This document shows positions 25,601 to 33,497 of a DNA stretch of 34,504 bases, piece by piece. Under the pieces are notes generated by a model, which saw only the letters and a program-made list of their open reading frames with translations, did not search any database and was not told the origin of the DNA. This DNA comes from an uncultured Lachnospiraceae bacterium (GTDB taxonomy: Bacteria > Bacillota > Clostridia > Lachnospirales > Lachnospiraceae): assembly GCA_910588215.1 (NCBI GenBank), contig CAJUQJ010000043.1, positions 1 to 34,504 of the forward strand, given 5' to 3'. Numbering within the stretch: the stretch's first letter is position 1; each line of letters starts with the position of its first letter. A program made the translations under genes and the position numbers.

Positions 25601-26146
25601 GTAGAATACATAATAACCGTTCCAGACGGCGATATTGCCGTCCGGCAGGATAAAACTGCCATCGGGAATATCGTTGTCTCCCGCCACGCTGTATAGGATC
25701 GCCCGGCTTTCCGGCAGATCTGCCTCATCCACGGCCCCATAACCCGTGGTATACTCCGCCTTGATAGAAGCCACGATCACCGCGTTGTCACTGTAAGGAG
25801 TGACCACGCTGGAATTCCTGTAACCGCTGACAGACACGAGAGTACTCTTCGTCTGCTCCCACAACTCTACCCCGTCCGTGGCGGCTATGGCTTCCTGATC
25901 CAGCAGCTCAAGTGCGGCACGGGAGCCGGAATCGGCCGCATCCGCGTCCGGATAATCTTCTCCCATATACTCCAAGAGAGCCACAGAGGTATACTGCTCC
26001 TCCATCCGGACCAGCAAAGTGCCGCAGTATGCCCACATGCCAAGGCCCAGAGACAGGGCCACGGTAAGTACCAGGATCAACAGAGCGAAGAGCGCGGTAC
26101 GCCCCCTGGCCCGCAAAGTAGACAAAAGACCGTTTCGTATCGGCAT
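22664..26146 (-). CDS. FtsX-like ABC transporter permease with large outer domains
   Basis: 1160 residues in two FtsX/MacB repeats. Membrane segment 1 (about residues 15-38) is followed by a large outer domain to about 545, then a membrane cluster (about 550-680). A second N-terminal-type helix after RFAVLSARRGGRR (about 705) leads to another outer domain and a final membrane cluster (about 1035-1150). The first cluster contains GRQRETVGVLVSLG, typical of FtsX domains; the last has SSRRMELAIMRGLGASP. It pairs with the ATPase 13 nt upstream. The ATG at 26146 was chosen for GGAGG at 8 nt. The region is visibly GC-richer than the kinase genes, suggesting separate ancestry. Confidence 0.9.
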   Translation of the reverse strand: MPIRNGLLSTLRARGRTALFALLILVLTVALSLGLGMWAYCGTLLVRMEEQYTSVALLEYMGEDYPDADAADSGSRAALELLDQEAIAATDGVELWEQTKSTLVSVSGYRNSSVVTPYSDNAVIVASIKAEYTTGYGAVDEADLPESRAILYSVAGDNDIPDGSFILPDGNIAVWNGYYVFYLPDMEPLRLPCYYLGDGVSNQRQGVLSGDGIREKEPEDLYVLWHRVTVREGTSSRSVYRDDVIGELPAGYDRETLQNLLENARYYYVESSDTYMGDNETILSDRSYGRISRALYSPYGADNMLSYFTLADSGFVPEEGKSYLLNGSFVSWGVGSRSFEVQPFPDSDARPWLELSGEDDPALTEGIFAEHATLYSMANNTAVLTASDHITALEEFQQGHLYLNEGRFPQAGEKGVCVISGGMAEYLTVGVGDTVSLEILDSDPGERYKVTATGDQRSLEIVGITNPSADYPDRLWVSDAESGFPAPLFGYSLGRAVLDNRKAVQAAEELPALLPAGVQLTMYDQGYTAAARPIRVMESAARAVTLAAAIGALAVLTLFAFLFVGRQRETVGVLVSLGTPVGKIRVWLLSGASAVSGAAALAGAVIGSLTLSRVVTAAMETAKRLYHADTRYSEAVVGLVRESEEMEAVPGWPALAAGLTVFFAALMLCLIFLRHARKENAPKKGQVLVRVPRGCTSTRGQGPLRFAVLSARRGGRRSVIVIVAALVLTLFVSLLSASAQSRSGQMESLYADSVLGGQVISFNGRKQTGLAVPTRDIQQLWKSGNLKDIFVSRSWPYEYTTEESLPDITPTTSVLEDKAVKILRMPRLSTVNSLSAAEEFYYTDRPEIRWLEGWDESCLSDESCPAVIESIYERLYEEENYVPSDYIYPVIVGSRFLEDNDLKPGDMLTLRLYMYLYVDSRELLVEWPVNFRIVGSFTSVGAKDNVYAPLSLWCSPEWLYGEGDKEMPSRDLGRIMNVDSLKKSLYFRIRFETCRFTLRSAYKLEDLRDWLAEQQYSQVGVTNRNRVTVLLRDQNFVETVGGLNRYISFSSILFPALFLVVGLLGFIISWLMVSSRRMELAIMRGLGASPLRAFASFFLEQAALCLLGCIIGVLAMTLLYPGVVLWLAGAGFLACYLAGCALSVLTAGRTNLMMLLSERE

Positions 26147-26159
26147 TCTCATCACCTCC

Positions 26160-26822
26160 CTACACCACCGCACCGTCACGCAGCTCCATCAAGGCATCCG
26201 CACGCACGCCGATGGCAGGATCATGGGTAACCACTACCACGCAGTAGTCTTCCTCATGAGCCAGCCCCTCCAGAATGGCCAGAACATTTTCACCGTTGGC
26301 AACGTCCAGATTGCCCGTGGGCTCGTCCGCCAGCAACAGCCTGGTCTCCATGCCAAGTGCCCGGGCGATGGCTACCCGCTGCTGCTCTCCGCCGGAAAGC
26401 ATGGTGGGAAAACGGTTGAGGACACTGGATGGCAGGCCCGCACGCTCTACAAGAGCCGCCGCCTTCTCTTTCGCATGTTTCGGGCGCATTCCCTGCAGTT
26501 CCATGGGGTACATCACATTCTCCGCCACCGTCAACAGGGGAAAAAGACGGAAATTCTGATAAATCACCGCCGCCTTCTCCCGGCGGTATCTTTCCAGATC
26601 CATCTCAGCCGTGGACGTCCCTTCAAAAAGCACCTGCCCCGCAGTAGGCAGATCCAGCCCTGCCATCAGACTGAGCAGAGTTGTCTTACCGCTGCCCGAA
26701 CGGCCCATAATGGCATGGAGCTTTCCTGTCTCAAAACTGTAACTGACCCCTTTCAGAGCTTCGACCTGCTGATATTGTGTACGATAAGTGTAACCTGTCC
26801 CGCGCAATTCCAAAATACTCAT
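26160..26822 (-). CDS. ABC transporter ATP-binding protein (MacB/LolD type)
   Basis: 220 residues. Walker A GRSGSGKTTL, signature LSGGEQQR, Walker B LLLADEPTGNLD and the H-loop in VVVTHDP are all present. It powers the adjoining FtsX-type permease, probably for peptide efflux or for signalling and resistance to antimicrobial peptides. The ATG follows GGAGGAGG at about 5 nt; a TTG five codons upstream is less likely. Confidence 0.95.
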   Translation of the reverse strand: MSILELRGTGYTYRTQYQQVEALKGVSYSFETGKLHAIMGRSGSGKTTLLSLMAGLDLPTAGQVLFEGTSTAEMDLERYRREKAAVIYQNFRLFPLLTVAENVMYPMELQGMRPKHAKEKAAALVERAGLPSSVLNRFPTMLSGGEQQRVAIARALGMETRLLLADEPTGNLDVANGENVLAILEGLAHEEDYCVVVVTHDPAIGVRADALMELRDGAVV

Positions 26823-26877
26823 TTCCGCCTCCTCCAATCATCTCGCATTTTTGGTATAATCCCGAAAGCCTTGTCAT
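26731..26877 (-). other. Overlapping leader ORF of the ABC operon
   Basis: A 48-codon frame starting MTRLSGLYQKCEMIGGGG has a very strong ribosome binding site (TGGAGGTAAAA before ATG) and overlaps the first 90 or so bases of the ATPase gene in another frame. Its GGAGGAGGCGG codons contain the ATPase ribosome binding site. It may act as a translational switch. Translation is not proven and it may be a chance frame. Confidence 0.3.
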
Positions 26878-26916
26878 TTTTACCTCCATGACGAAGCAGT
26901 TTTTTGCGAAGGCTGC

Positions 26917-26965
26917 GAGCCAAATCTCAAATTTGGCTCTGCAATCTTATTATTTCGTAAGTATA
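26917..26965 (-). promoter_or_regulatory. Promoter and leader hairpin of the ABC operon
   Basis: On the minus strand an extended -10 box, TGTTATACT (TATACT at 26960-26965), is followed by the perfect hairpin GAGCCAAAT-loop-ATTTGGCTC (26917-26939). The -35 is weak, as often with extended -10 or activated promoters. The adjacent LytTR regulator is a candidate activator. The gap to the kinase gene (26823-27089) holds nothing else recognisable. Confidence 0.4.
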
Positions 26966-27089
26966 ACATATAAGTTTCCTCATTTTCTCATCCTGGAAAA
27001 ATCTGATCTCTACCGGGAAAAAATTAAGCTAACCTCCATCTGGATATTGCTGTCTATGCCTGCAATACCCCTGAATGCGAAACGGAAGT

Positions 27090-28382
27090 TTACTTCCAGA
27101 CTTCACTGTCCTGCACATACAAAATAATATCCGTTCTATAGATTCCACCGCTACTGTCCATCCTCATTTCTCCATGATACCTGTTCACAATATCTTCAAT
27201 ATTCAGCAGCCCAATTCCATGGTTTTCCGGATTCTTTTTCGTGCTAAAAAATCTATTCCTTTTCCCGTCCATCCTATGCAATACTCCCTGGAAAGAATTG
27301 GAAACACTAAGATATAAGACTCCCTTCATGTATCGAATCTCAACACTCAAAAACTTCTCTTCCGTCTTCTGCAGAGCTTCAACAGCATTGTCAAACAGAT
27401 TTCCGAGCAAAACAGTCAGATCAAAATCCGACATAAACTTTTGTTCCGGAATATCCGCTTTTATCACTGTTTTGCATCCCGCTTCTTCCGCAATATTCAG
27501 TTTATGATTCAAGATCGCATCGATCTCCACATTCCCTGTCCGTATATATTCTCCGGCAGTCTCCAGTCTGCCCTCCATCTGCTCTATGTACCTTTCCGCC
27601 TCCTCATATTTCGCATTCCGCAGATAATCACTGATCCGGTGCAGATGATTCTTCATATCGTGGCGCATGGATTGCAGGTTTCTCTGAGATTGTTTGACCA
27701 TATCAAACTGCTGCCGATACATTTTAACCTGCTCTTCCATGATCGTTGCTTTTAATTTCTCCCGATAGGATTCAATGACCCTCTCATATAGAAAACATAC
27801 GGTCACATCGAGCAGATATATGACAGCTGTACCCAGAATAACATACTTATTCGTAATCTCTGCACTGGAAAATATCTCTGTCAGCACGATACTTCCGGCG
27901 ATGACGAATATCACATAAAAATAACTGATACCTGGCAATCGTATACTCTTATCCAAAGATACTTTATTTTCAAGCAGAAAAAGAATACTCAAAGACAGCA
28001 GAATTGCACACAGACTCCCGATCGCTCCATGATCCGCTCCTAATCCTGCAAGATCCATAACTCTCCACACAATTTCCTCGGCCGTCAATATAAGCGCTGC
28101 TGAGACTGCGACGGCCGCTGCTCTTTTTCCGGCAGTTCCTTCATAGAGAACCCATGCTGCTAACAATAAACCGCAAATCATAGACAGCGTTGTGAGATAA
28201 TAATTTTGCAGGATCGCATAAGCCAGCCAGTTTACCAGCCATACGAAGAAATAAAGCGGCATGGCAATTCCCGCTCTCTCCTTCTTACGATACAGAAATA
28301 ATCTCAATACCCTCATATTGACGTATACGCTCAGCACATTGAGCGACCCACTGAGCAGCAGTTCATAAAACTTTAACTCCAT
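27090..28382 (-). CDS. GHKL sensor histidine kinase (AgrC-like)
   Basis: 430 residues. About six hydrophobic segments fill residues 1-200, then a coiled region leads to the phospho-acceptor box SMRHDMKNHLH. The N-box is LLGNLFDNAVEAL and the G-box NHGIGLLNI. This is the HPK10 architecture of peptide-sensing kinases. It starts 2 nt after the stop of the response regulator gene; GAAGG lies 8 nt from the ATG. A peptide or a cell-envelope signal is likely, but no signal-peptide gene was found next to it. Confidence 0.92.
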   Translation of the reverse strand: MELKFYELLLSGSLNVLSVYVNMRVLRLFLYRKKERAGIAMPLYFFVWLVNWLAYAILQNYYLTTLSMICGLLLAAWVLYEGTAGKRAAAVAVSAALILTAEEIVWRVMDLAGLGADHGAIGSLCAILLSLSILFLLENKVSLDKSIRLPGISYFYVIFVIAGSIVLTEIFSSAEITNKYVILGTAVIYLLDVTVCFLYERVIESYREKLKATIMEEQVKMYRQQFDMVKQSQRNLQSMRHDMKNHLHRISDYLRNAKYEEAERYIEQMEGRLETAGEYIRTGNVEIDAILNHKLNIAEEAGCKTVIKADIPEQKFMSDFDLTVLLGNLFDNAVEALQKTEEKFLSVEIRYMKGVLYLSVSNSFQGVLHRMDGKRNRFFSTKKNPENHGIGLLNIEDIVNRYHGEMRMDSSGGIYRTDIILYVQDSEVWK

Positions 28383-28384
28383 AA

Positions 28385-29113
28385 CTATAACCTTCGTTTT
28401 ATCATACATACTTCCAGCAGCCATTTCTGCACTTTCTTACGCATCGGCTGGCTGATTGGCAGCGCCTCCCCTGTTACCATGATGACCTCATAGGTCCGAA
28501 ACTCAGAAACATAAGCAGCATTGACAATATAAGACTTGTGAATGACACAGAAAACATTCCTGTCAAGCTGTTCCTCCACTTTTTTCATAGATCCATAGAA
28601 TTGCCGTCTTTGGCCATCGCATGTCACAATATGGATCTTCTTGCCCTCACACTGGAAATAAAGAATCGTACCAAAGGAAATCCTGTGCTCCGCCCTGCCG
28701 ATCTGAAATTCAAAGAAATGATTCTGTCTGTCATACACACGCCTGTATTCCTGCATGACCCGGTCTACGGTATCCTGATCCACCGGCTTTAACAGGAAGT
28801 CCATCGGTCTGTTTTGGAAAAGAGACATGGCATAGCCCTGTTCCGAAGACATATATACGATCTGCGTGACCTCATTTAAAATATCCTGTCTCAGCTTCTG
28901 TCCCACCGATACGCCATCTGCCCCACCCAGCTTAATATCAAGAAAAAGAAGATCAAGCGGAGGCTCCTTTTCCATAAATTCCAGATACGCCTCTCCCGAA
29001 AGAAATATCTCTGTGACAATAACAGTTCCTGCTTTCCGCGCATAAACCGCAAGATATCCTTCCATCTGTCCACAAAAAGCCTCGTCGTCGTCACATATAC
29101 CAATCCTGTACAC
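28385..29113 (-). CDS. LytTR family response regulator
   Basis: 242 residues. Receiver domain (about 1-120) with acidic pocket in ICDDDEAF, phospho-acceptor D in LLFLDIKLGG and the lysine in FLLKPVD. The C-terminal LytTR DNA-binding domain includes HKSYIVNAAYV and LPISQPMRKKV. It is likely phosphorylated by the kinase immediately downstream. The GTG start (29113) follows CAGGAGAG and shares its G with the TAG stop of the upstream AlbA_2 gene, so it was probably coupled to that gene. Confidence 0.93.
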   Translation of the reverse strand: MYRIGICDDDEAFCGQMEGYLAVYARKAGTVIVTEIFLSGEAYLEFMEKEPPLDLLFLDIKLGGADGVSVGQKLRQDILNEVTQIVYMSSEQGYAMSLFQNRPMDFLLKPVDQDTVDRVMQEYRRVYDRQNHFFEFQIGRAEHRISFGTILYFQCEGKKIHIVTCDGQRRQFYGSMKKVEEQLDRNVFCVIHKSYIVNAAYVSEFRTYEVIMVTGEALPISQPMRKKVQKWLLEVCMIKRRL

Positions 29114-29325
29114 TATACTCTCCTGTATCTTTCCTTCAAAATGATCCATCTGCCCCGGGTTGATCCTTCTCTGCGGATATACTTCTTTTGTTTTAAAGAA
29201 CGGAGCGCCCGCTCTACGGATGGCTTTGAGATACCTGTTGCAGCAGCAATTTTAGAAGCTGACAGAGCAGGCATTTTGGATATAACCTGTAAGACATATA
29301 TTTCATTCTGTGTAAGACTCCCATC

Positions 29326-29392
29326 ATTACCATCATTACCATCATTATTACCATCATTACCATCATCACCATTATCACCATTATCATAAGGA
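29326..29392 (-). repeat. Nine-base coding repeat in the AlbA_2 gene
   Basis: Repeats of ACCATCATT and close variants encode a run of D, G and N (as in GNDGNNDGNDG) between the ATPase-like and winged-helix domains. Slippage in units of 3 or 9 bases would change linker length without changing frame. Confidence 0.85.
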
Positions 29393-29745
29393 TCCATTTG
29401 AAGGGTAAGAACAATGCGGTCAGGATCGACTGTTTCAACGTAAGAAGGTTCCTTAAATCCATTTTCTGCCCATATATGGTATACATCACAAATCCCTGTA
29501 CCGGAACGTTCGCCCACATTGATCAGTGCAAACATATTAAAAATTCTTCCATTTCGTGCATCACTGATACCACCGGCAATAGCTTCATCAATACCAATAC
29601 GAAATGTGCCCGGATTTGCAATTACAATTTTACGAAATTCCTTATCGACCACAATGCCACGTCGTCCATGGAAATCAGCATGAATAAGAGCATTTGCGAG
29701 ACATTCTCTAAGAGATTTATGAATGGAAGTATCATCTATACGCAA

Positions 29746-29870
29746 TCAAAGACCCCGCTGCAAGCAACGGGGTATCAAACTTGCAGCGCTGCAGAGCAGC
29801 GGGGTATTTGACCCTCGCGGCAGTCGCCAAATGTCTGCAAGCAGCCACTTGGCTCGTTGCTCGCGGGAAT
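29746..29870 (+). mobile_element. Palindromic mobile element, copy B, inserted in the AlbA_2 gene
   Basis: 125 bp from TCAAAGACCCC to CTCGCGGGAAT, flanked by AA on both sides (29744-29745 and 29871-29872), consistent with a 2-bp target duplication. It matches copy A (22511-22642) over its whole length, with small length differences. On the minus strand it adds residues from about FPRATSQV to about AAGSLIA to the broken gene's N-terminal part, with no stop inside the element. Confidence 0.85.
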
Positions 29871-30785
29871 AAATTAGAATCGAGCCTGAACGGTTTCTTG
29901 ACATCTGCGGTCAGGCGGTCAATAACTTTGTAATAAAAATCAAATATATTGCCACTCCATGTACCATCGCCAGAATTGACACGATCAGACCAACGGCTAT
30001 CATTTGTAAGATGCTCTCTGTAATCAAGAAAGTAATTTGGTAATTCATCCGTAATGGTCATAAAATCTCCAAAAAAGACCAGCCCTCCAAGTGTAGGATG
30101 GATTTTACCGTCAGTCTGGCTTTTCTTTGCCGCACCGATTTTCAAAAGGAATTCTTCATTTCCAAGTTTTGCCCATATATGATTAGGTTTCAGGTTGTTA
30201 AAAAGGATTCGGTAGCGTTGGATAGATTCCTGATTTAAATCGGTGATCAACAGATTTTCAAGTAGAAGAGCATCCTGAGATGTATCCGCTTGATCACGAA
30301 GCATAGATTTTATTTCTTCTACAGAGCAATGATAATCTCCTTCATGATTTCTGCGAAAGGTTCCTTTGAACATATCCTGTCCCACATACACTGGTTTATC
30401 CCGACGATCAGCACGTGGAACTTCAATTACAATGAAATGCATCCCTTCGTGTTCAACGCTGTAAACATGATGTTCAAGAAGAATGTTGATATTGATTTTT
30501 TGTCGGTTATTCAATGTATTCCAAATATCGGAAAGCATTTGCTGCGGATTCTGAATGCCTTTAAGAATAAATGCTTTTGTTGCCTTGTCTTCTTCTATAC
30601 CAAGAATAATAGTACCACCAAATGTATTGGCAAAAGACGAATAGGTATCCCAAATACTATTCGGTATTCCTCTACCCGCTGATTTCACTTCAATATTAAC
30701 ATGTTCTTTTTCTTTTAATACAGACGCAATATCGATCATAATACAGACCCTCCGTTTCACTCCCAAATTTTATGACAGAAGTTTT

Positions 30786-32456
30786 TCACAAAAGCCTCTT
30801 CACCCTGGCCTGCTTCTGAAAGAAAGCGATTCCATAACAAAAAATCTGCGTATAGCCATAAAGTCCCTCCGCATATTTTTTACTGAGAATCTGATCGACT
30901 GCCCTGTCACAATCCTGATCCAGATCGTCTTCTTTCTTCGACCTCTTAGTTTCAATGATTATGACACGACGGTTATCATCATCCCTCAAGAATATATCCG
31001 GTCTTCCAAGTCCCTTCTCTTTATTGGATTCCACTTCGTAACCCAGTCCAACGAAAGCGCCCGCAAGGAAAGCATGATAATAATCCTCATGATAATCATT
31101 ATAACTTATCGTCTTCCACAAAAGATCAGAAATTGCCTCAGAAGCTTCCCTCTCATCTCCTCTCCAGAGCGCTTCCATCATATCTTTCCGGCAATTATCG
31201 TCCATTGTATCCTGAAATAATTTCACGACCGTGTCTTTAAAAATAGACGCAATCTCTCTGTTGGGAATTTTTAGGCTTACTGTTTCTCCTTCTTCGCCGG
31301 CATCTGCCTTCGTAAGATAACCAGTCATCAAGATCACGCTCCACAAATTATCTTCTGAAGAATGCAACGTATCGTAGGTAAGTTCATCTGAGATCGTCTG
31401 CGTGATCGTTCCTCCATTCATAAGGATTTCAAATTTGCCTCTTACTTTAAAATCTGTTCTTTTGACAAACGTAAGAAGTATCCCATTGTGACTCGTGTTT
31501 TTCCAATAGTTTTTCGGTTTTGCATTTTCTCTCTTTTTCAGAGCTGACATATAGTTCATCACATCCCAGGGGCAATATAGGAAACTGTCACCGAATATGT
31601 ATCCGTCGTACCATTCCTTTATCAAATCCGCCTTGTCCTGTCTGTCAGCTGCAAGCAGCATTTTCTCCACTTCTTCTTCCGAAAATCCAAAATACTCAGA
31701 AAAATCCGCATCTAAGACAGAATAGGACGCGAAGTTATTGGTACCGGTAAAGATACTCTCCTTCGCGATACGAAGACATCCTGTGATTACCGAAAACTCC
31801 AGAAATTCATTGTCCTTTAGCGCTGTTCCCATCATGCCTTTGATCACATCCAGCATAGCGGGATAGTACGCATTCTCAACCGTGTTCTTCTCGCTGGCTC
31901 TGGCAAGCGGCACATCGTATTCGTCTATCAGAAGAATCGTTTTCCTGCCGTAAACGGCGTACAGCATACGCATAATAATCTTTAATGAATTCTTGACATC
32001 ATCTTCCTCTGCCGTTTTGAACATAAGATTCCTGAAAATATCCCTGTCTGCAGAATTAACTGTATCCTCTTCCAGTAAAAAATCCAATTCTTTACATACG
32101 TCTGCCAATTTTGTTTTCAGCATTTTGTAGGCACCCTCAAAAGTCTCCGCCTCAACATCTTTATAAGAAAGAAAAAGTACCGGGGATTGATTCATCCACT
32201 TTTCACAAAATTCTTTATACGCCGTAACCTTTAGTCCTTCAAAGATTTCCCTGCTATCTTTCCTGATACTAAAGAAATTGGAGAGCATGCTCATCATCAA
32301 TGTCTTACCGAATCTACGCGGTCTGGTAAACAACGTGACTTTATTTTCCGTCTCTTCCACAAGCTCATACATGATAGCCGTTTTATCCACATAATATTTA
32401 CCTGATCTGCGCAGTGTGGCAAAATCAGATTCTCCAACGCCGACTCGAAATATCAT
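30786..32456 (-). CDS. AAA-ATPase-like protein with PD-(D/E)XK nuclease domain (DUF1703 type)
   Basis: 556 residues. The N-terminal half has the P-loop variant TRPRRFGKTLMMS and Walker B LLIDEYDVPLA. The C-terminal domain has GRPDIFL and VIIIETKRS, the PD...(E)xK nuclease signature of the PDDEXK_9 group. The family is abundant in gut Firmicutes and Bacteroidetes; a role in defence or mobile DNA is suspected but unproven. The ATG follows GGAGGGG at 7 nt. The promoter shares 25 of 27 bases with that of the CPBP gene. Confidence 0.9.
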   Translation of the reverse strand: MIFRVGVGESDFATLRRSGKYYVDKTAIMYELVEETENKVTLFTRPRRFGKTLMMSMLSNFFSIRKDSREIFEGLKVTAYKEFCEKWMNQSPVLFLSYKDVEAETFEGAYKMLKTKLADVCKELDFLLEEDTVNSADRDIFRNLMFKTAEEDDVKNSLKIIMRMLYAVYGRKTILLIDEYDVPLARASEKNTVENAYYPAMLDVIKGMMGTALKDNEFLEFSVITGCLRIAKESIFTGTNNFASYSVLDADFSEYFGFSEEEVEKMLLAADRQDKADLIKEWYDGYIFGDSFLYCPWDVMNYMSALKKRENAKPKNYWKNTSHNGILLTFVKRTDFKVRGKFEILMNGGTITQTISDELTYDTLHSSEDNLWSVILMTGYLTKADAGEEGETVSLKIPNREIASIFKDTVVKLFQDTMDDNCRKDMMEALWRGDEREASEAISDLLWKTISYNDYHEDYYHAFLAGAFVGLGYEVESNKEKGLGRPDIFLRDDDNRRVIIIETKRSKKEDDLDQDCDRAVDQILSKKYAEGLYGYTQIFCYGIAFFQKQARVKRLL

Positions 32457-32560
32457 GTATAGACCCCTCCATTCGTGCTGCATCGTTATTTGCAAATTTG
32501 TCTCTTAATATGCTTAATTTGATATTATCATATATCATGAGCGGGAACAATTGCAAAAGT

Positions 32561-32589
32561 ATGATAACACTCTTTTTAAGTGAAATCAA
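32561..32589 (-). promoter_or_regulatory. Promoter of the AAA-ATPase gene
   Basis: On the minus strand TTGATT (32584-32589), a 17-nt spacer and TATCAT (32561-32566). The sequence is a near copy of 22386-22414. Confidence 0.6.
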
Positions 32590-32687
32590 TTTATCAAACC
32601 ATTACGTTTACCTTACCACTTAATAAGATGACCATATCATATAAGCGTACCGCTGTGTGTCAAATTTCCAGGATGAGCAGAAATACT

Positions 32688-32840
32688 TCAGTAGTTCGCA
32701 TGCAGGTTCGGTGACCAGGGGAGCAGGTCGTCCAGAAAACTGCGGTCAGTATCATCCAGATGTTTTAGAATTTCGGTAAGCAGGTATTCAAAATAATCAT
32801 GCAGCTTCAGATTATACGATATGTAACAGATGCTCTGACA
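32688..32840 (-). pseudogene. IS66 transposase C-terminal remnant, left arm
   Basis: The frame ends YLLTEILKHLDDTDRSF, then LDDLLPWSPNLHANY and a stop, the usual tail of IS66-family transposases. Upstream of about residue 17 of this tail the similarity fades. The rest of the transposase is missing. About 100 bp match, in inverted orientation, the remnant at 34322. Confidence 0.8.
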
Positions 32841-32870
32841 AAGGGTTCTTTCTAAACTTTGGGTGTTTTG

Positions 32871-32902
32871 AAAAAACAAGTACATGAAATACCTGTTTTT
32901 TT
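32871..32902. terminator. Hairpin with A- and T-runs
   Basis: AAAAAACA-A-GTA and TAC-C-TGTTTTTT form an interrupted stem that resembles a bidirectional terminator, between the IS66 and ISL3 fragments. It might derive from an insertion-sequence end. Confidence 0.35.
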
Positions 32903-32965
32903 GTAATATAATATTTCTCATTTATGAGTATTTTGGATATAATGATATTATCATGAGATAAGGCG

Positions 32966-33262
32966 ATGATCGATATGAGGTACCATGAAACCGACAGATA
33001 CTCTTTTCTATTAGGAAACAACCATTATGTATATGACTACAAAGAAGATGGGGATATCCTGCACCTTTTTATAAGATCTAAACCACATAGCTGTAAATGT
33101 CCTAGCTGCGGGCAGGAAAGAGGAAAACTTCACGCAACTTATAAACGCATTTTTCTGGATACGACCATCTACGGCAAACAAACATACCTGCATGCAAATG
33201 TTTACAAGTATGAATGCGAAAACCCTTCCTGTAACTGCAAAATATTTATGGAAGCCCGATGA
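32966..33262 (+). pseudogene. ISL3 transposase, N-terminal fragment
   Basis: 98 codons. The zinc-finger part CPSCGQERGKLHATYKR and YECENPSCNCKIFME, with DTTIYGKQTYLH between, match the start of ISL3-family transposases. The frame stops right after IFMEAR, where the intact protein would continue for about 300 residues. A related AraC scrap follows at once. A TATAAT and the palindrome ATGATATTATCAT precede the start. Confidence 0.8.
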
Positions 33263-33279
33263 AATTAATTTATCAAGTT

Positions 33280-33468
33280 ATGAGCAAAGTGATCTTCTCG
33301 GTTTTTGCCAGTGAAAATTTTGTCGATCTTGGTCTGTATCAGTTCGCATGGGAACAGTGCGATCCCTATCACTCCTCTGCCCCTGCTGCCAGAAACCATT
33401 ACCTCCTTCACTACTGCCTATCCAACACCGACACACTATTAGCTGAAAAAATATTGTTTTCTTGGTAG
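33280..33468 (+). pseudogene. AraC regulator gene, N-terminal fragment
   Basis: 63 codons related to the first 57 or so residues of the regulator at 19643 (shared IFSVF, SENFVDLGLYQF, AARNHYL). It then diverges at LLAEKILFSW and stops. The ribosome binding site of the intact gene is missing. It comes from a paralogue rather than a recent copy, as many third codon positions differ. Confidence 0.85.
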
Positions 33469-33497
33469 GGGACATTCAAAAAAGAATCATATGTAAA

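Larger units (their letters stand above)
29113..30739 (-). pseudogene. AlbA_2/Schlafen-type ATP-binding regulator, split by a mobile element
   Basis: The N-terminal part (30739 to 29873) has the AlbA_2 domain with EVKSAGRGIPN and FANTFGGTIILGIEED; it ends KPFRLDSN and then runs into the element. The C-terminal part (29745 to 29113) starts LRIDDTSIHKSLREC, continues with the ATPase-like region LANALIHADFHGRRG and ANPGTF, a D/G/N repeat linker, and ends in a winged helix. Removing 127 bp (125-bp element plus AA duplication) leaves 1500 nt, or 499 residues and a stop, in one frame. The insert shifts the frame, so full-length protein is not made. The start follows GGAGGG at 8 nt. Confidence 0.88.

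Noticed and set aside
32528..32953. AT-rich palindromes ATGATATTATCAT and a similar one at 32521-32540 as paired regulatory sites
   Set aside because: They are short and AT-rich, so similarity by chance is likely. They may be relics of insertion-sequence ends.
33258..33278. Third copy of the shared CPBP/AAA promoter next to the AraC scrap
   Set aside because: Only about 18 AT-rich bases resemble the upstream flank of the promoter at 32561; the -10 and spacer are missing.
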